The position numbers were made by a program, and so were the translations under genes. Below are positions 18,848 to 27,336 of a stretch of 64,000 bases of DNA, one piece after another. The stretch's first letter is position 1, and the number at the start of each line of letters is the position of its first letter. The stretch comes from QHVT01 sp036389275 (lineage in GTDB: Bacteria > Acidobacteriota > Thermoanaerobaculia > Gp7-AA8): the NCBI GenBank assembly GCA_036389275.1, contig DASVQE010000093.1, positions 29,969-93,968 of the forward strand, read 5' to 3'. The notes under the pieces are model-generated. The model searched no databases. It worked only from the letters and a program-made list of their open reading frames with translations, and was not told the origin of the DNA.

Positions 18848-19936
18848 TCAGTAGCGAGGAGCGCCGCCGGGGTTGCTGCTGGCCCCGACCTGCAGTTCCT
18901 TGAACATCGAGTTGTGCCCGCTGCCGCAGGAGATGTGCGTGCAGAACATCGTGTACGTCCCTTCGGCCGGCAGCGTCACCAGCCGCTCGACGACCTGCGA
19001 GCCGAGCGGATCGATCTGCGGGATGACCGTCTCGCCGTTCGGGCCGGCGAGCTGGAAACCGTGGATGTTCTCGCGCGCGCTGATGCGGAAGAGCACCTTG
19101 TCGCCCGCGGCCAGCGGCGCGGAGCTCGTGACCGTGTAGTTGAAATCGAAGGCGGTGATGGTCACGGTCTTCTGCTGCGGAGGCGTGTCGGCCGGCGGAT
19201 TGCCGCTGTCCTGCGAGGCCGGGATGAAGGTCGGGTCGTCCGAGCCGTTGTCGACGATGGAGCCGTAGAGGAAGATCGGCTGATCGGAGCTGTAGCTGAT
19301 CCAGGAGTCCGACAGGTCGGCCGACGACTCGAAGAAGCCGTCGATGCGCTGCGGCGTGAGGACGCCGAAGGGCTCGAAGTCGAACTGCTTGGTGGCCACC
19401 ACGGCGTTGTTCTTGTCGTAGAGCTTGAGCGTCACGTGCGCGACGCTGCCGTTCGGATTCACGCCGCCCATGTTCGTGCGGAAGGTGCCGACGGTGCCGC
19501 CGCTGCCGTTCTGCTTGAGCTGGATGAGCGCGCCCTTCTTGAGCGCGCTGCTGGCGTCGAGGCCCGGCACGAACTGGCCGAGGGTCTTCGAGGCGTTGTT
19601 GGCGTAGATGCGCTGCGTGGCGATGAAGTCGTCGTCGGAGGTCAGCCGCACCGCGCCGATGCCGCCGGCGTGAAAGACGGCGGAGACGACGTTGTCGAGG
19701 ATGACCATCTCACGCTTGCGGACGGTGAGCGTCACCGGCACGGCGCCGCTGTTGTCCTGGTTGTTCTGCAGGTAGCGCGCGGTGACGGTGATGTCTTTGT
19801 CGAACGATGGATTGAGGATGCGGGCGTCGGTGAAGAAGTTGTTCACCTGGCCGCCGATGGAGAGGTAGACATCCTTCGCAAAGAGAGGCGTTGTAAAAAC
19901 CAGCAGCAAAATGGGTAAGGTCAACCGCACGCGCAT
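18848..19936 (-). CDS. Exported two-domain protein with a C-terminal cupredoxin carrying a CuA-like motif
   Basis: A 362-residue protein with a Sec signal (LPILLLVFTTPLFA). Residues ~22-245 form a beta-rich domain with VTARYLQNNQDNSG, TQRIYANNASKTLGQF and SWISYSSDQPIFLYGS, a pattern seen in exported Acidobacteria-like proteins of unknown function. A Pro/Gln linker leads to a ~95-residue cupredoxin (FDFNYTVTSSAPL, ENIHGFQL, TYTMFCTHISCGSGHNSMF). The last motif holds Cys, Cys, His and Met like the CuA site of cytochrome oxidase subunit II, but the two Cys are separated by four residues instead of three. With the His in IHGF it could bind copper. GGAGGATTT lies before the ATG. Copper chaperone, electron carrier or enzyme are all possible. 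Confidence 0.8.
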   Translation of the reverse strand: MRVRLTLPILLLVFTTPLFAKDVYLSIGGQVNNFFTDARILNPSFDKDITVTARYLQNNQDNSGAVPVTLTVRKREMVILDNVVSAVFHAGGIGAVRLTSDDDFIATQRIYANNASKTLGQFVPGLDASSALKKGALIQLKQNGSGGTVGTFRTNMGGVNPNGSVAHVTLKLYDKNNAVVATKQFDFEPFGVLTPQRIDGFFESSADLSDSWISYSSDQPIFLYGSIVDNGSDDPTFIPASQDSGNPPADTPPQQKTVTITAFDFNYTVTSSAPLAAGDKVLFRISARENIHGFQLAGPNGETVIPQIDPLGSQVVERLVTLPAEGTYTMFCTHISCGSGHNSMFKELQVGASSNPGGAPRY

Positions 19937-20130
19937 AGAAATCCTCCGTGGATGAGAGAAGGATGATACGCGTTCGGTGACGCGAGAACCTCCCTGTAAC
20001 CAAATGTTGACGCGTCACGCATTCCAACTAGCCCGTCCTCGCTAACCCATTCGCGCTCTCCTCGAACGTGCGACTCGGCGGCGCCGCCTGCCGCGCTTAC
20101 CTTCCTTGCATTGGCGAAAGGAGAACTGCC

Positions 20131-21093
20131 ATGCAGGACATGGAACAACTTCTCGAAGGCGAATCGGACAGATATGGCGAGCCGTTTCTCGGTGGACTGA
20201 TGAAAGGCGTCGGCAGCATGCTCGGCCTCGGCGAAGGAGAGGACGAGGGCTGGGGCGAGACGCCGCTGGGCGAAACGATGTTCGAGGGCGAGGGCTTCGG
20301 CGATCGGGAGCAGTTCCTCGACGGCGTGGTCAAAGGCGTCGGCGGCATGCTCGGCCTCGGCGAAGGTGAAGGTGAAGGCGAAGGCTCCTTCGAGTACGAA
20401 GGCTTCGGCGACCACGAAGGCGAGCAGTTCTTCCGCAAGGCGCTGAAGAAGGCACTGCCGATCCTGAAGGCGGTGGCGAAGAAAGCCGCGCCGCTCGTCG
20501 GCACCGCCGTGGCCGGCCCGCTCGGCGGCAAGATCGCGTCGCTCGCGACCGGCCTGCTCGGCGAAGGCGAGTACGAGCTCGAAGGCGAAGGCTTCGGCGA
20601 TCACGAGAACGAGGCCTACTTCGAAGCGGAGACGGAGGCGGTGCTCGAGTCGCCGCTCACCGAGTCGCAGGCGATCGGCGAGATGATGGCGGCCGTGGCG
20701 TCACAGGCGGCTACCGACACCGAGGCGGAAGCGCAGATCGGAGCGGCCATCGCCATCAGCCTCACGCCGGAAGAGCGGCGCGCGCTGCGCGAACTGCTGC
20801 CGGCGGTCACGCGCGGCGCCGCGGTGCTCACGCGCATCCTCCGCCGCCACCCGGCCACGCGCAGCGCGGTGCCGGCGGTCGTGCCGATCGTACGGCGCAC
20901 GGCTGTGGTGCTGAAGAACCGTGCCGCCAGCGGAGCGCCGATCACGAAGAAGACGGCCGCGAAGGCGATGGCGCGCCAGACGCGCAAGGTGCTCGCCTCG
21001 CCGGCGATCTGCTCGCGCGCGATCCAGCGCAATGCCCGCGCCACCACGGCGGTCATGCGCAACTCCCGCAACCGGCGCGTGAACGGCTACTGA
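20131..21093 (+). CDS. Cassette protein A: acidic repeats alternating with amphipathic helices
   Basis: A 320-residue signal-less protein. Two tandem repeats occupy about 19-100, each with a Gly-rich amphipathic unit (MKGVGSMLGLGEGE and VKGVGGMLGLGEGE) and an acidic EGFGD unit; EGFGD recurs a third time at 153-157. Between the second and third lies a cationic hydrophobic stretch (103-143, e.g. ALKKALPILKAVAKKAAPLV). Residues 228-306 form a basic helical domain (VPAVVPIVRRTAVVL, GAPITKKTAAKAMARQTRKV) that is shared with the next gene's product. AAAGGAG precedes the ATG. The alternation of strong acidic and membrane-active-looking segments suggests self-assembly or membrane interaction. I do not recognise the family. 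Confidence 0.85.
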   Translation: MQDMEQLLEGESDRYGEPFLGGLMKGVGSMLGLGEGEDEGWGETPLGETMFEGEGFGDREQFLDGVVKGVGGMLGLGEGEGEGEGSFEYEGFGDHEGEQFFRKALKKALPILKAVAKKAAPLVGTAVAGPLGGKIASLATGLLGEGEYELEGEGFGDHENEAYFEAETEAVLESPLTESQAIGEMMAAVASQAATDTEAEAQIGAAIAISLTPEERRALRELLPAVTRGAAVLTRILRRHPATRSAVPAVVPIVRRTAVVLKNRAASGAPITKKTAAKAMARQTRKVLASPAICSRAIQRNARATTAVMRNSRNRRVNGY

Positions 21094-21110
21094 GCGCGAA
21101 GGAGAGCGCC

Positions 21111-21860
21111 ATGACCAGCTCCGTACTGCAATACGAAACGAACTTCGAGAGCGAGGCCTTCTTCGAGTCGCTGGCCGTGGCGGCGCGCAGCGGCCGGCGG
21201 CATCCGCAGCTCACCCAACTGGCCATGCGCGCCGCACGCGCGGCGCTGGTCGAAGGGATGAAAGGCTGCGGCGGCGAAAGCTTCGACCAGGAATGCGAGG
21301 GCGGCGCGCTCGAGGCGAACTGGGAAGCGGAGAACTACTTCCACCAGTCGTACCCGATGCACGAAGCCGCGCCGGCGCTCACTCTGATGGAACACCTCGG
21401 CCACGGTGCCGCGGAGGCGGAGTCGGACGGCGAAGCGTTCGCGTTCCTCGCGCCGCTGCTGCCGATGGCCATCAAGGCGTTGCCACTGATCACGAAGGGC
21501 ATCGGCGTCGCCGCGAAGATGATCCCGAAGATCGCCGGCACGGTCGCGAAGGTCGCGCCGAAGGTGATGAAAGGCGTCGACGCCGCATCGAAAGTGCTGC
21601 GCGCGGATCCCGTCACCAAACCGCTGGTGCAGGCGATGCCGCGCGTGGTGCAGCAGACCACCGCCGATCTCGCGCGGCAGGTGGCGCAAGGGAAACCGAT
21701 CTCGGCGCAGACGGCCGTGCAGACGCTCGCGCGCAACACCGCGAACGTCCTCGGCAACCCGTCCGCGGCCGTGAACAGCGTCCGGCGTGCGCGCACGATC
21801 GACCAGCGCGTGCATCGTGCGCTCGCCGCCGCGCCGGCGCCGTGCAGTTGTCAGCAGTGA
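21111..21860 (+). CDS. Cassette protein B: paralogue of protein A in its C-terminal half
   Basis: A 249-residue signal-less protein. An acidic N-terminal region (NFESEAFFESLA, ECEGGALEANWEAENYF) includes one basic helix at 27-50. A long cationic hydrophobic segment follows at 111-163 (FLAPLLPMAIKALPLITKG, AAKMIPKIAGTVAKVAPKVM). Residues 158-236 align with residues 228-306 of protein A (DPVTKPLVQAMPRVV, GKPISAQTAVQTLARNT). The tail has two Cys in PCSCQQ. AAGGAG precedes the ATG, 17 bases after the previous stop. The shared architecture says A and B do related jobs, perhaps as a pair of structural or membrane-active subunits. Function is unknown. Confidence 0.85.
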   Translation: MTSSVLQYETNFESEAFFESLAVAARSGRRHPQLTQLAMRAARAALVEGMKGCGGESFDQECEGGALEANWEAENYFHQSYPMHEAAPALTLMEHLGHGAAEAESDGEAFAFLAPLLPMAIKALPLITKGIGVAAKMIPKIAGTVAKVAPKVMKGVDAASKVLRADPVTKPLVQAMPRVVQQTTADLARQVAQGKPISAQTAVQTLARNTANVLGNPSAAVNSVRRARTIDQRVHRALAAAPAPCSCQQ

Positions 21861-21880
21861 TGCGTACGGGAGCGTGAGCC

Positions 21881-23218
21881 ATGCTCGAGAACCTGGAGAC
21901 GTTGGAGATCGCGCGCGACCGCATTCCATCCGCGGCACGGCCGCAGATCCACCGCACGCCGCGCGTGCAGCCGGCGCTGCCGGCCTGGCTGAAGTCGCAG
22001 CCGGTGAGCGTGGCGCGGCACGCCGCCGGACTCCGCCCGTTCACACGCGAGGAGTTCGGCACCGGCGCGGCCGCACCGACGGAAGGTCATGTGCAGGCGG
22101 CGAACGCCCTGATCACGAAGCTGCGCACCGGCCTGATTCGCATGGCCGATCAGGTCAGCGACGCGAGCCGCGCTGCGCAGCGCGAGCCGTCGACGGCGAA
22201 GCTGCAGCGCTTTCTCTCGATGAAGGACGCCGCGCACGGCTGGGTGCAGGCGATCGAGAAGATCTGGGACTTCTACTTCGAGCTGTTCGGCCAGCGGCAG
22301 TCGCCGTTCGGCGATTGGCTGCTCAGTTGCGACCGGATCGCCCTGGACTGCTACCAGCACAGTTTTCTCAACCTCGGTCTGGCCAAGTCGATCCCGGCGC
22401 CGCCGCCGTTCGCGTACATGCGCACGGGTCTCTCGCCGGCAACGTTCCGCCGCGCCATTCCGCTGCAGAAGCTCGGCGCGCAGCTCAACCCGTTTCCACT
22501 CGTGCAGCTCCCCTATCACCGGCTGATGAATCCCTGGACCCTCGGCGCGGTGCTGCATGAAGTGAGTCACAACCTGCAGAACGATCTCGGGCTCGAGCAC
22601 GCCATTCCGAAGGCGATCGAGACGCGCCTCGTCGAAGAAGGCGTGCCGCAACGCATCGCGCGGATCTGGCACGGCTGGAACCGCGAGATCTACGCGGACT
22701 TGAGCGGCCTGCTCCTCGGCGGTCCGGCCATCGTGGCCTCGCTGATGGACGTGGTTGGGCGTTCGCCGGCGGCAACGACGGCGTTCGCGCACGGCGCGCC
22801 GCATCCGACGCCGTGGCTGCGCACGCTGATCAGTTGCGAGCTGCTGCGGCGCATGGGCTTTCCGAAGGAAGCGGCCGATTATCGGCACGCCTGGCTGAGG
22901 CTCTATCCGTCGCCGGGCGACTCGATTCCGCGCGCGATGCTCAAGACGTTCGAGACCGCAAACGCGATCGTGGTCGACACGATCTGCTATCGCCGGTATG
23001 CGCAGCTCGGCGACAAGGCGCTGGCCGAGGTGATCCGCTTCGCGCCGAAGGAACAAGCGACCGTGGAGGAAGCGGCGCGGCGGCTCGCGGCCGGTAACGA
23101 TCCTGGCGTCGTACCGGAGCGGTTCCTGATCGGCGCGGCGCGTGTCGCCATCGACCGCGGTTACGCCCGCCCCCGCGTCGTCACGCGGAACTTCTACCGC
23201 GAGCTCGCCAGGAGATGA
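21881..23218 (+). CDS. Cassette protein C: cytoplasmic HExxH zinc-metalloprotein
   Basis: A 445-residue protein without a signal peptide or membrane helix. HEVSHNLQ at 226-233 is a zincin signature. REIYADLSGLL (268-278) follows about 38 residues later and could give the third ligand (Glu269) as in gluzincin-type peptidases. The N-terminal 60 residues are Pro/Arg-rich and probably flexible; 120-165 form a helical WDFYFELF segment. No known peptidase family could be named. In this cassette it might process proteins A and B or a secreted product. A GGGAG site precedes the ATG, 20 bases after the previous stop. Confidence 0.82.
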   Translation: MLENLETLEIARDRIPSAARPQIHRTPRVQPALPAWLKSQPVSVARHAAGLRPFTREEFGTGAAAPTEGHVQAANALITKLRTGLIRMADQVSDASRAAQREPSTAKLQRFLSMKDAAHGWVQAIEKIWDFYFELFGQRQSPFGDWLLSCDRIALDCYQHSFLNLGLAKSIPAPPPFAYMRTGLSPATFRRAIPLQKLGAQLNPFPLVQLPYHRLMNPWTLGAVLHEVSHNLQNDLGLEHAIPKAIETRLVEEGVPQRIARIWHGWNREIYADLSGLLLGGPAIVASLMDVVGRSPAATTAFAHGAPHPTPWLRTLISCELLRRMGFPKEAADYRHAWLRLYPSPGDSIPRAMLKTFETANAIVVDTICYRRYAQLGDKALAEVIRFAPKEQATVEEAARRLAAGNDPGVVPERFLIGAARVAIDRGYARPRVVTRNFYRELARR

Positions 23219-23223
23219 CGACC

Positions 23224-23727
23224 ATGACCAGCCGAAGAACCACGCGGACAACTAATCGAACGACCTCGCCAACGCCCATGCGAACGGCACTGGCTCATCT
23301 GCACGAGCGTCTCCACGCGCTGCAAGAAATGCTGCGCAACTTCGGCCTGGCGCTCGACGACGTCCCCGACGCGGAGCACGAGCCGGCGCTGGTCGACGCG
23401 ATGCGCGGCGCCGCGACGGAGCTCGAGAGCGACGCGACGCTCGCTCTGCGTGCGGTCAGCGGCGAGGGCGGCGGTGCAGCCGAGGCTGTGCAGTGCCAGC
23501 AGGCCATGAATCGCATGCATCGCTCGATGCGCGAGCTCGCCTCGCACCAAAACCTGCTGGAGCTGTCGCGGCTGGCGGCGGAGCGCGGCGGAGCGTGGCG
23601 CCGCTGGGCCGCCGCCGTGCACGAAGCACTCGAGGCGTGCGAGGAAACGATTCACCACGCCGCGGAGGCGCTGCTCGGTTTCTGGAGCGAGCTCGCCGAG
23701 CGCATGCCGGCCGCGGCGGCCCGATAG
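23224..23727 (+). CDS. Cassette protein D: small helical protein
   Basis: About 167 residues. A Thr/Arg-rich N terminus (SRRTTRTTNRTT) is followed by all-helical sequence: LAHLHERLHALQEMLRNFG, AMRGAATELESDATLALRAV, MNRMHRSMRELASHQNLL and EALEACEETIHHAAEALLGF. This is a likely four-helix bundle. ATG 23224 was chosen because AGGAG lies nine bases upstream; ATG 23215, three codons earlier, overlaps the previous stop (ATGA) but sits directly on that ribosome site. I do not recognise the family. Small bundles in such cassettes often act as chaperones or adaptors, but nothing here proves it. Confidence 0.78.
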   Translation: MTSRRTTRTTNRTTSPTPMRTALAHLHERLHALQEMLRNFGLALDDVPDAEHEPALVDAMRGAATELESDATLALRAVSGEGGGAAEAVQCQQAMNRMHRSMRELASHQNLLELSRLAAERGGAWRRWAAAVHEALEACEETIHHAAEALLGFWSELAERMPAAAAR

Positions 23728-23748
23728 CGAGGAAGAAGGAGACTGTCC

Positions 23749-25527
23749 ATGACCGACCCGAATGCTTTCGATCTTCCTTACCCCGTCTGGACGGCAGTCG
23801 TGCCGGCGTCGGAGAGCGCGGCGACGTCCGTATCCGTTGCCGGCGCGCTCGCGCGCGGCGGCAGCACGGCCGCGGCGTTGTCGGCAGTTCTCGGCTGGCG
23901 AGTGCGCGAGGACGACGCCGCCGGCATCCGCCGCGCGCTCGCCGAGGCGTTCCCGATCACGCGCGACGTCACCGGCAAGACGGTCGTCAAGTGGCGGCCG
24001 CGCGGCTACCGCGCCCAGGCCGTCCAGGCCGGGATCGGCGCGATCACCGGCGCGCAGCTGAGCATCTACGAGCGCGCGCGCACGATCGTCGATCAGACGC
24101 GCACGCTCCTCGACGAGCTCACCGGGCTGCTGCCGGCGCCCGATGCCGAAGACGTCGCGGCCGTGCGCGCGCTCATCGCGCCGCAGCTCGCCGATCTGGT
24201 CGACCAGTTCGGCTCCGAAGGCGGTCCGATGCCGCAGCGCGTCGATACGATCTTCTCGCTGCTCTTCGGAGACGACGCGCAGAACAAGCGCTTCCAGGAT
24301 CCCGACACCGTCCACGGGCTCTTCGGCCTGCTGCGCGACCGCCTCGGCCTCGTCGCCGCGCGCGTCAACACCATCGACGAGGAGAAGCTGCTGACCAAAT
24401 TCCATCTCGTCGTGAATTACGTCGACATGCTGCTGCTCAGTTGGAACGCGCGGCGTGGCGCGATGGAGGCGGAAGGCGACGACGTCTTCTTCGGCACGCA
24501 TGTGGTACGGCTGCAGCGCGTCTTCTCCGTCGTCGCCGAGTCGGTCGCGGCGATCTATCGAGCCATGGACTCGGTCTTTCTCGGCGCGGCGGAACGGCTC
24601 ACGCTCCGCCTGCACACGCAGCCGACCATAACCGTCGCGGAGCTGCTGCAGTGGATCGAGGAGCTGGCGAGTTCCAGAGCGTTCGACATCCTTACGGAAG
24701 GCGGGAAGGACGGAGCGGAGCACGCGCTCGTCCCGATCCTTGAGCGCGTCAACCGGCTCTACATCGCCATGACCCGCGACGCCCCCGACTTCGCGCGCTA
24801 TCCGGACGCATTCCGGACCGCACGCGTGCAGAGCGCCGTGTCGGAGCTGCGCACGCACCTCGACACCGCGCTGCGCCTGGCGCGGCAGATTCGGAGAACG
24901 CCGGCAGCGCCGCTGCCGGGCGGCGGAGGCGGTGGCGGCGGCGAGGCGCCCCACAAGACGCCGCGCATCCATCTGGTCGGACCGCTCGCGCCGCAGCAGG
25001 CGGGCGCGATGGTGACGTTCGAGGTCGTGACTCGGCACGTGCGCGACGACGCCAAGTTCCGGCTTGTGCATGAACATCACGCCGACGTCGCCGCCGAGGG
25101 CGTGCAGCGTCACGGCAAGCATGCATTCGTCAAGGTGCGTATCCCGCCGGTGGTGTCGACGGGGTGGCACATCGCCGCCGGCGAGGCCCGGTCGCCGGAG
25201 ACGTTCAACATCGCGGCCGGCAGCGTCGCTCCGGTCTTGCCGCACATCACCGGTATCAAGCCAGACACCCTGGAAATGGGACGGGACGCGGAGCTGCGCA
25301 TCAGCGGCGAGCACTTCGATGTCAAGCGCGTGCAGCTCGTCCGGGACGATCGCACCATCGCCGCCGACATTAAAAAGCATGACGACCGCCACATCGAGAT
25401 CGCCGTGACGATGCCGCGCGTGAATCACTACGAGCGCTGGCACGTCGAGGTGATCAACCGCGACGGAGGCACCGCGACTCACCCGATCAAACTCGCACCG
25501 CCGGCGCAGTCGCAGTCGAAGCCCTGA
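23749..25527 (+). CDS. Cassette protein E: long helical protein with two Ig-like domains (C-terminal IPT/TIG)
   Basis: A 592-residue signal-less protein. Residues ~1-380 are mainly helical with conserved-looking stretches (LGWRVREDDAAGIRRAL, WRPRGYRAQAVQAG, GAITGAQLSIYERAR, RVNTIDEEKLLTKFHLVVNY). A linker with eight Gly in a row (about 388-395) leads to an Ig-like domain (IHLVGPLAPQQAGAMVTFEV) and then an IPT/TIG domain (ITGIKPDTLEMGRDAELRIS, IEIAVTMPRV). TIG modules usually mediate binding at surfaces, which is odd for a protein with no export signal. AAGGAG precedes the ATG. The sharply patterned N-terminal half suggests a widespread but uncharacterised family. Confidence 0.85.
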   Translation: MTDPNAFDLPYPVWTAVVPASESAATSVSVAGALARGGSTAAALSAVLGWRVREDDAAGIRRALAEAFPITRDVTGKTVVKWRPRGYRAQAVQAGIGAITGAQLSIYERARTIVDQTRTLLDELTGLLPAPDAEDVAAVRALIAPQLADLVDQFGSEGGPMPQRVDTIFSLLFGDDAQNKRFQDPDTVHGLFGLLRDRLGLVAARVNTIDEEKLLTKFHLVVNYVDMLLLSWNARRGAMEAEGDDVFFGTHVVRLQRVFSVVAESVAAIYRAMDSVFLGAAERLTLRLHTQPTITVAELLQWIEELASSRAFDILTEGGKDGAEHALVPILERVNRLYIAMTRDAPDFARYPDAFRTARVQSAVSELRTHLDTALRLARQIRRTPAAPLPGGGGGGGGEAPHKTPRIHLVGPLAPQQAGAMVTFEVVTRHVRDDAKFRLVHEHHADVAAEGVQRHGKHAFVKVRIPPVVSTGWHIAAGEARSPETFNIAAGSVAPVLPHITGIKPDTLEMGRDAELRISGEHFDVKRVQLVRDDRTIAADIKKHDDRHIEIAVTMPRVNHYERWHVEVINRDGGTATHPIKLAPPAQSQSKP

Positions 25528-25538
25528 AGGAGAAGATC

Positions 25539-26648
25539 ATGGCAACCGAGAAGGAATATCAGGAACTGCTCGACCGGGTCGCGAAGCTGCGCGAAACGGT
25601 GGTTGCGCAGCGTGCCGGCGAGATCGCGGAGAACCCCCGAGTGGCGGAGGCGGTTTCGAATCAGATCGAAGCGATGCTCGAGACGATGCAGGAGGCCGAC
25701 GCGAGCGCTCCGGCGCCGCCCGACAGCGGCCTGGCCCAACTGATCGGCCTCGGCGAGCATGGCGCGCGCGAGTTTGGCCAGACCCGCGTTCCGGCCGGCG
25801 TTCAGCCGTACGAGGAGACCGTCACGTCGGAGCGCATCGTCGCCCTGGGCGATCTCTACTACATCTATCAGCACGAGAAGATCGGCGTCTTCCGCGCCAT
25901 CACGAAGCTGCGACAGCTCTTCGAAGCGGGCGCGGTCCGGCTCTCCTCGGGCGAAGGCGCGTACAAGCTCTATCAGTTCGACCGGCGTGGCGTGTTGCGC
26001 TACACGCAGCGCGACCGCCTGGCCGCCTACTGCCGGGCCTTCGGCTACTGCGCCGTGCCGCCGCCGGCCGGCTCCAAACCCAACCGAGACTTCCACCACC
26101 TCTTCACGCAGTTCATGCGCGAGGTGGCGCTCTTCTGGCGCGACAAGCGCGTCTCGGAAGTCATCCGCGAGCGCTCCACCGATCCGAGCTTCGGCGCGAT
26201 CGCGGCCGTGCGGCGGGCCGGCCTCAATCTGCGCAACAACGCCAAGTTCACCTCGTACGGCCATCTCAACGTGCTGCGCGTCGAGGTCATGCAGCTCCTC
26301 GATGAAGCGTTCCGCATCCTCGGCGCCAGCGACATCCGCAGCCTCTTCGGCGCCGACACCGCGTGGGACGTCGTCGAAGAGATCCTCACCCGCTACTACA
26401 ACGTCGAGCCGTCGACGTCGCCGCGTCAGCGAATGGCCATCGCCGGCCGCGAGATCCTTCGCTGGATCGCTCAGCCGCACATCCTGCAGACCGCCCGAGC
26501 GCAATTCGAGGCGCTGCTGGTCGAAGTCGCCGACTACGCCGAGGAATGGCTCACCAGCGCCGAGTCGCTGAACATCGCCGAGCCGCGCAATGGCAACGGC
26601 CGCGTCCTACAGTGGGAGCCGCGCGTCGTGGAAGGAAAAGGAGCGTAA
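25539..26648 (+). CDS. Cassette protein F: 369-residue protein of unknown function
   Basis: Residues 1-55 form a charged coiled coil (EKEYQELLDRVAKLRETVV). The body has dense, conserved-looking motifs: LGDLYYIYQHEKIGVFRAI, LFEAGAVRLSSGEGAYKLYQ, RAFGYCAVPP, FHHLFTQFMREVALFWRDKR, DPSFGAIAAVRRAGLNLRNN, LFGADTAWDVVEEIL and GREILRWIAQPHIL. No catalytic motif, signal or membrane segment is visible. The even distribution of conserved-looking residues argues for a globular scaffold or enzyme rather than a linker. AAGGAG precedes the ATG, 11 bases after protein E, and protein G follows after four bases, so E-F-G are tightly coupled. Confidence 0.85.
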   Translation: MATEKEYQELLDRVAKLRETVVAQRAGEIAENPRVAEAVSNQIEAMLETMQEADASAPAPPDSGLAQLIGLGEHGAREFGQTRVPAGVQPYEETVTSERIVALGDLYYIYQHEKIGVFRAITKLRQLFEAGAVRLSSGEGAYKLYQFDRRGVLRYTQRDRLAAYCRAFGYCAVPPPAGSKPNRDFHHLFTQFMREVALFWRDKRVSEVIRERSTDPSFGAIAAVRRAGLNLRNNAKFTSYGHLNVLRVEVMQLLDEAFRILGASDIRSLFGADTAWDVVEEILTRYYNVEPSTSPRQRMAIAGREILRWIAQPHILQTARAQFEALLVEVADYAEEWLTSAESLNIAEPRNGNGRVLQWEPRVVEGKGA

Positions 26649-26652
26649 CGCC

Positions 26653-26937
26653 ATGGCCGCGAGAAAACCGCCGCTGCCCGACAACCTGCGTATCGCCATC
26701 AACAACCTGCACGCCGTCTGGAACTCGGTCCTGAGCTCGCCGCAATTCGACAAGTGGCGCTTCATCAACGCCTATCAAAACGTGGAGCGGCTGCTCTTCA
26801 ACGCCGGCCGCTCCGACGCGATGCCGGCGGTGCTGGCGCGCGCCTACTCGAACATCATGACCAAGAGCCGCGGCGGCAGCGCCGAGGCGGAAGCGGAGCT
26901 CGAGCAGGTCCTGGAAACGCTCTTCCCGCGCTTCTGA
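26653..26937 (+). CDS. Cassette protein G: 94-residue helical protein
   Basis: A compact helical protein: PPLPDNLRIAINNLHAVWNSVL, SPQFDKWRFINAYQNVERLLF in two blocks, then AMPAVLARAYSNIM and AEAELEQVLETLF. There is no signal or membrane helix. ATG 26653 was chosen because AAAGGAG lies 10 bases upstream; the longer in-frame reading from 26590 would overlap protein F by 59 bases and has no ribosome site. The function is unknown. It ends the tight part of the cassette, 40 bases before the LuxR-type gene. Confidence 0.8.
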   Translation: MAARKPPLPDNLRIAINNLHAVWNSVLSSPQFDKWRFINAYQNVERLLFNAGRSDAMPAVLARAYSNIMTKSRGGSAEAEAELEQVLETLFPRF

Positions 26938-26977
26938 AACGCTTCGCGCCGTCACGTCACTACTCAGGTGCCAACCC

Positions 26978-27336
26978 ATGCAACCGCGATCGATCGCCGA
27001 CGCAGCAGCCGATGACGACGAGCTCACTCGCCTGGCGGAACGGCTGCTGCGTCACGCGCGAGACCGCGCCGACGCCTCGCGCGAGGTGCTGTTCGAGCTC
27101 GCGCGCGACGGCGTTCGCTGCGTGGTGGTGCGGGCGGAGCCGCGGCCCGCGCCCGGACAGGAGCTGCTCAGCCCGCGCGAACGGGAGATCGCGCGCATGG
27201 TCGCCGACGGACAGCCGAACAAGACCATCGCCGCGGTGCTCGACATCAGCGCCTGGACGGTGAACGCGCACCTGCGGCGCATCTTCGCCAAGCTCGGCGT
27301 GACCTCACGCGCGGCGATGGTCGCGAAGCTGCTCCG

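Noticed and set aside
23194..25482. 762-residue minus-strand frame across cassette proteins D and E
   Set aside because: Shadow frame; the plus strand has ribosome sites at each start and domain-like sequence.
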